A DNA stretch of 5,434 bases from CAYVJW01 sp964451885 (GTDB taxonomy: Bacteria; Patescibacteriota; Gracilibacteria; UBA4473): positions 1 through 5,434 of the forward strand of contig CAYVJW010000112.1 of assembly GCA_964451885.1 (NCBI GenBank), read 5' to 3'. The notes below the pieces were generated by a model. That model saw only the letters and a list, made by a program, of their open reading frames with translations, made no database searches and was not told the DNA's origin. Shown here piece after piece: positions 5,419 to 5,434 of the stretch (position 1 is its first letter; the number at the start of each line of letters is the position of its first letter). Position numbers and translations under genes: made by a program.

Positions 5419-5434
5419 TAAAAAACGGAAAGCC

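Overview
The window is AT-rich bacterial DNA with five intact genes, a possible sixth gene tail at the left edge, and no mobile element, CRISPR array, tRNA or rRNA that I can support. The standard genetic code fits throughout. Three traits together suggest a Patescibacteria/CPR-type genome, perhaps Peregrinibacteria-like: no gene start has a usable Shine-Dalgarno sequence, a cell-surface SLH protein and a twitching ATPase sit among housekeeping genes, and one gene is an unusual enzyme fusion. This assignment is an inference from style, not a match to a known genome.

Layout from left to right: (1) A short reading frame runs in from the left edge and ends at 78, facing a PilT-family pilus-retraction ATPase (complement 85..1161). 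The PilT-like gene has a near-ideal sigma-70-type promoter placed so that transcription should begin on the A of its ATG, giving a leaderless mRNA. (2) Divergent from it is a classical thioredoxin (1281..1598). (3) Convergent with thioredoxin, 23 bp away, is a single 368-codon gene (complement 1622..2728). It joins a complete shikimate kinase to a complete GAR-transformylase-like (PurN) domain. (4) A non-coding AT-rich stretch (2729..3090) holds divergent promoters, a pair of direct repeats and a GAAC-N4-GTTC palindrome like a Gram-positive LexA box. (5) A secreted protein with three SLH repeats and an unrecognised beta-rich C-terminal region (3091..4314) is followed 17 bp later by peptide chain release factor 1, prfA (4332..5399), probably on the same transcript. 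The window ends just after prfA.

The genes do not form one obvious pathway. They cover pilus retraction, thiol redox, aromatic/purine metabolism, the cell surface and translation termination. The best candidate for something new is the shikimate kinase-PurN fusion, whose formyltransferase half has altered residues in the phosphate-binding loop. The leaderless promoter architecture and the LexA-like box at the SLH gene promoter come next. I see no defence or other multi-gene novel system here.
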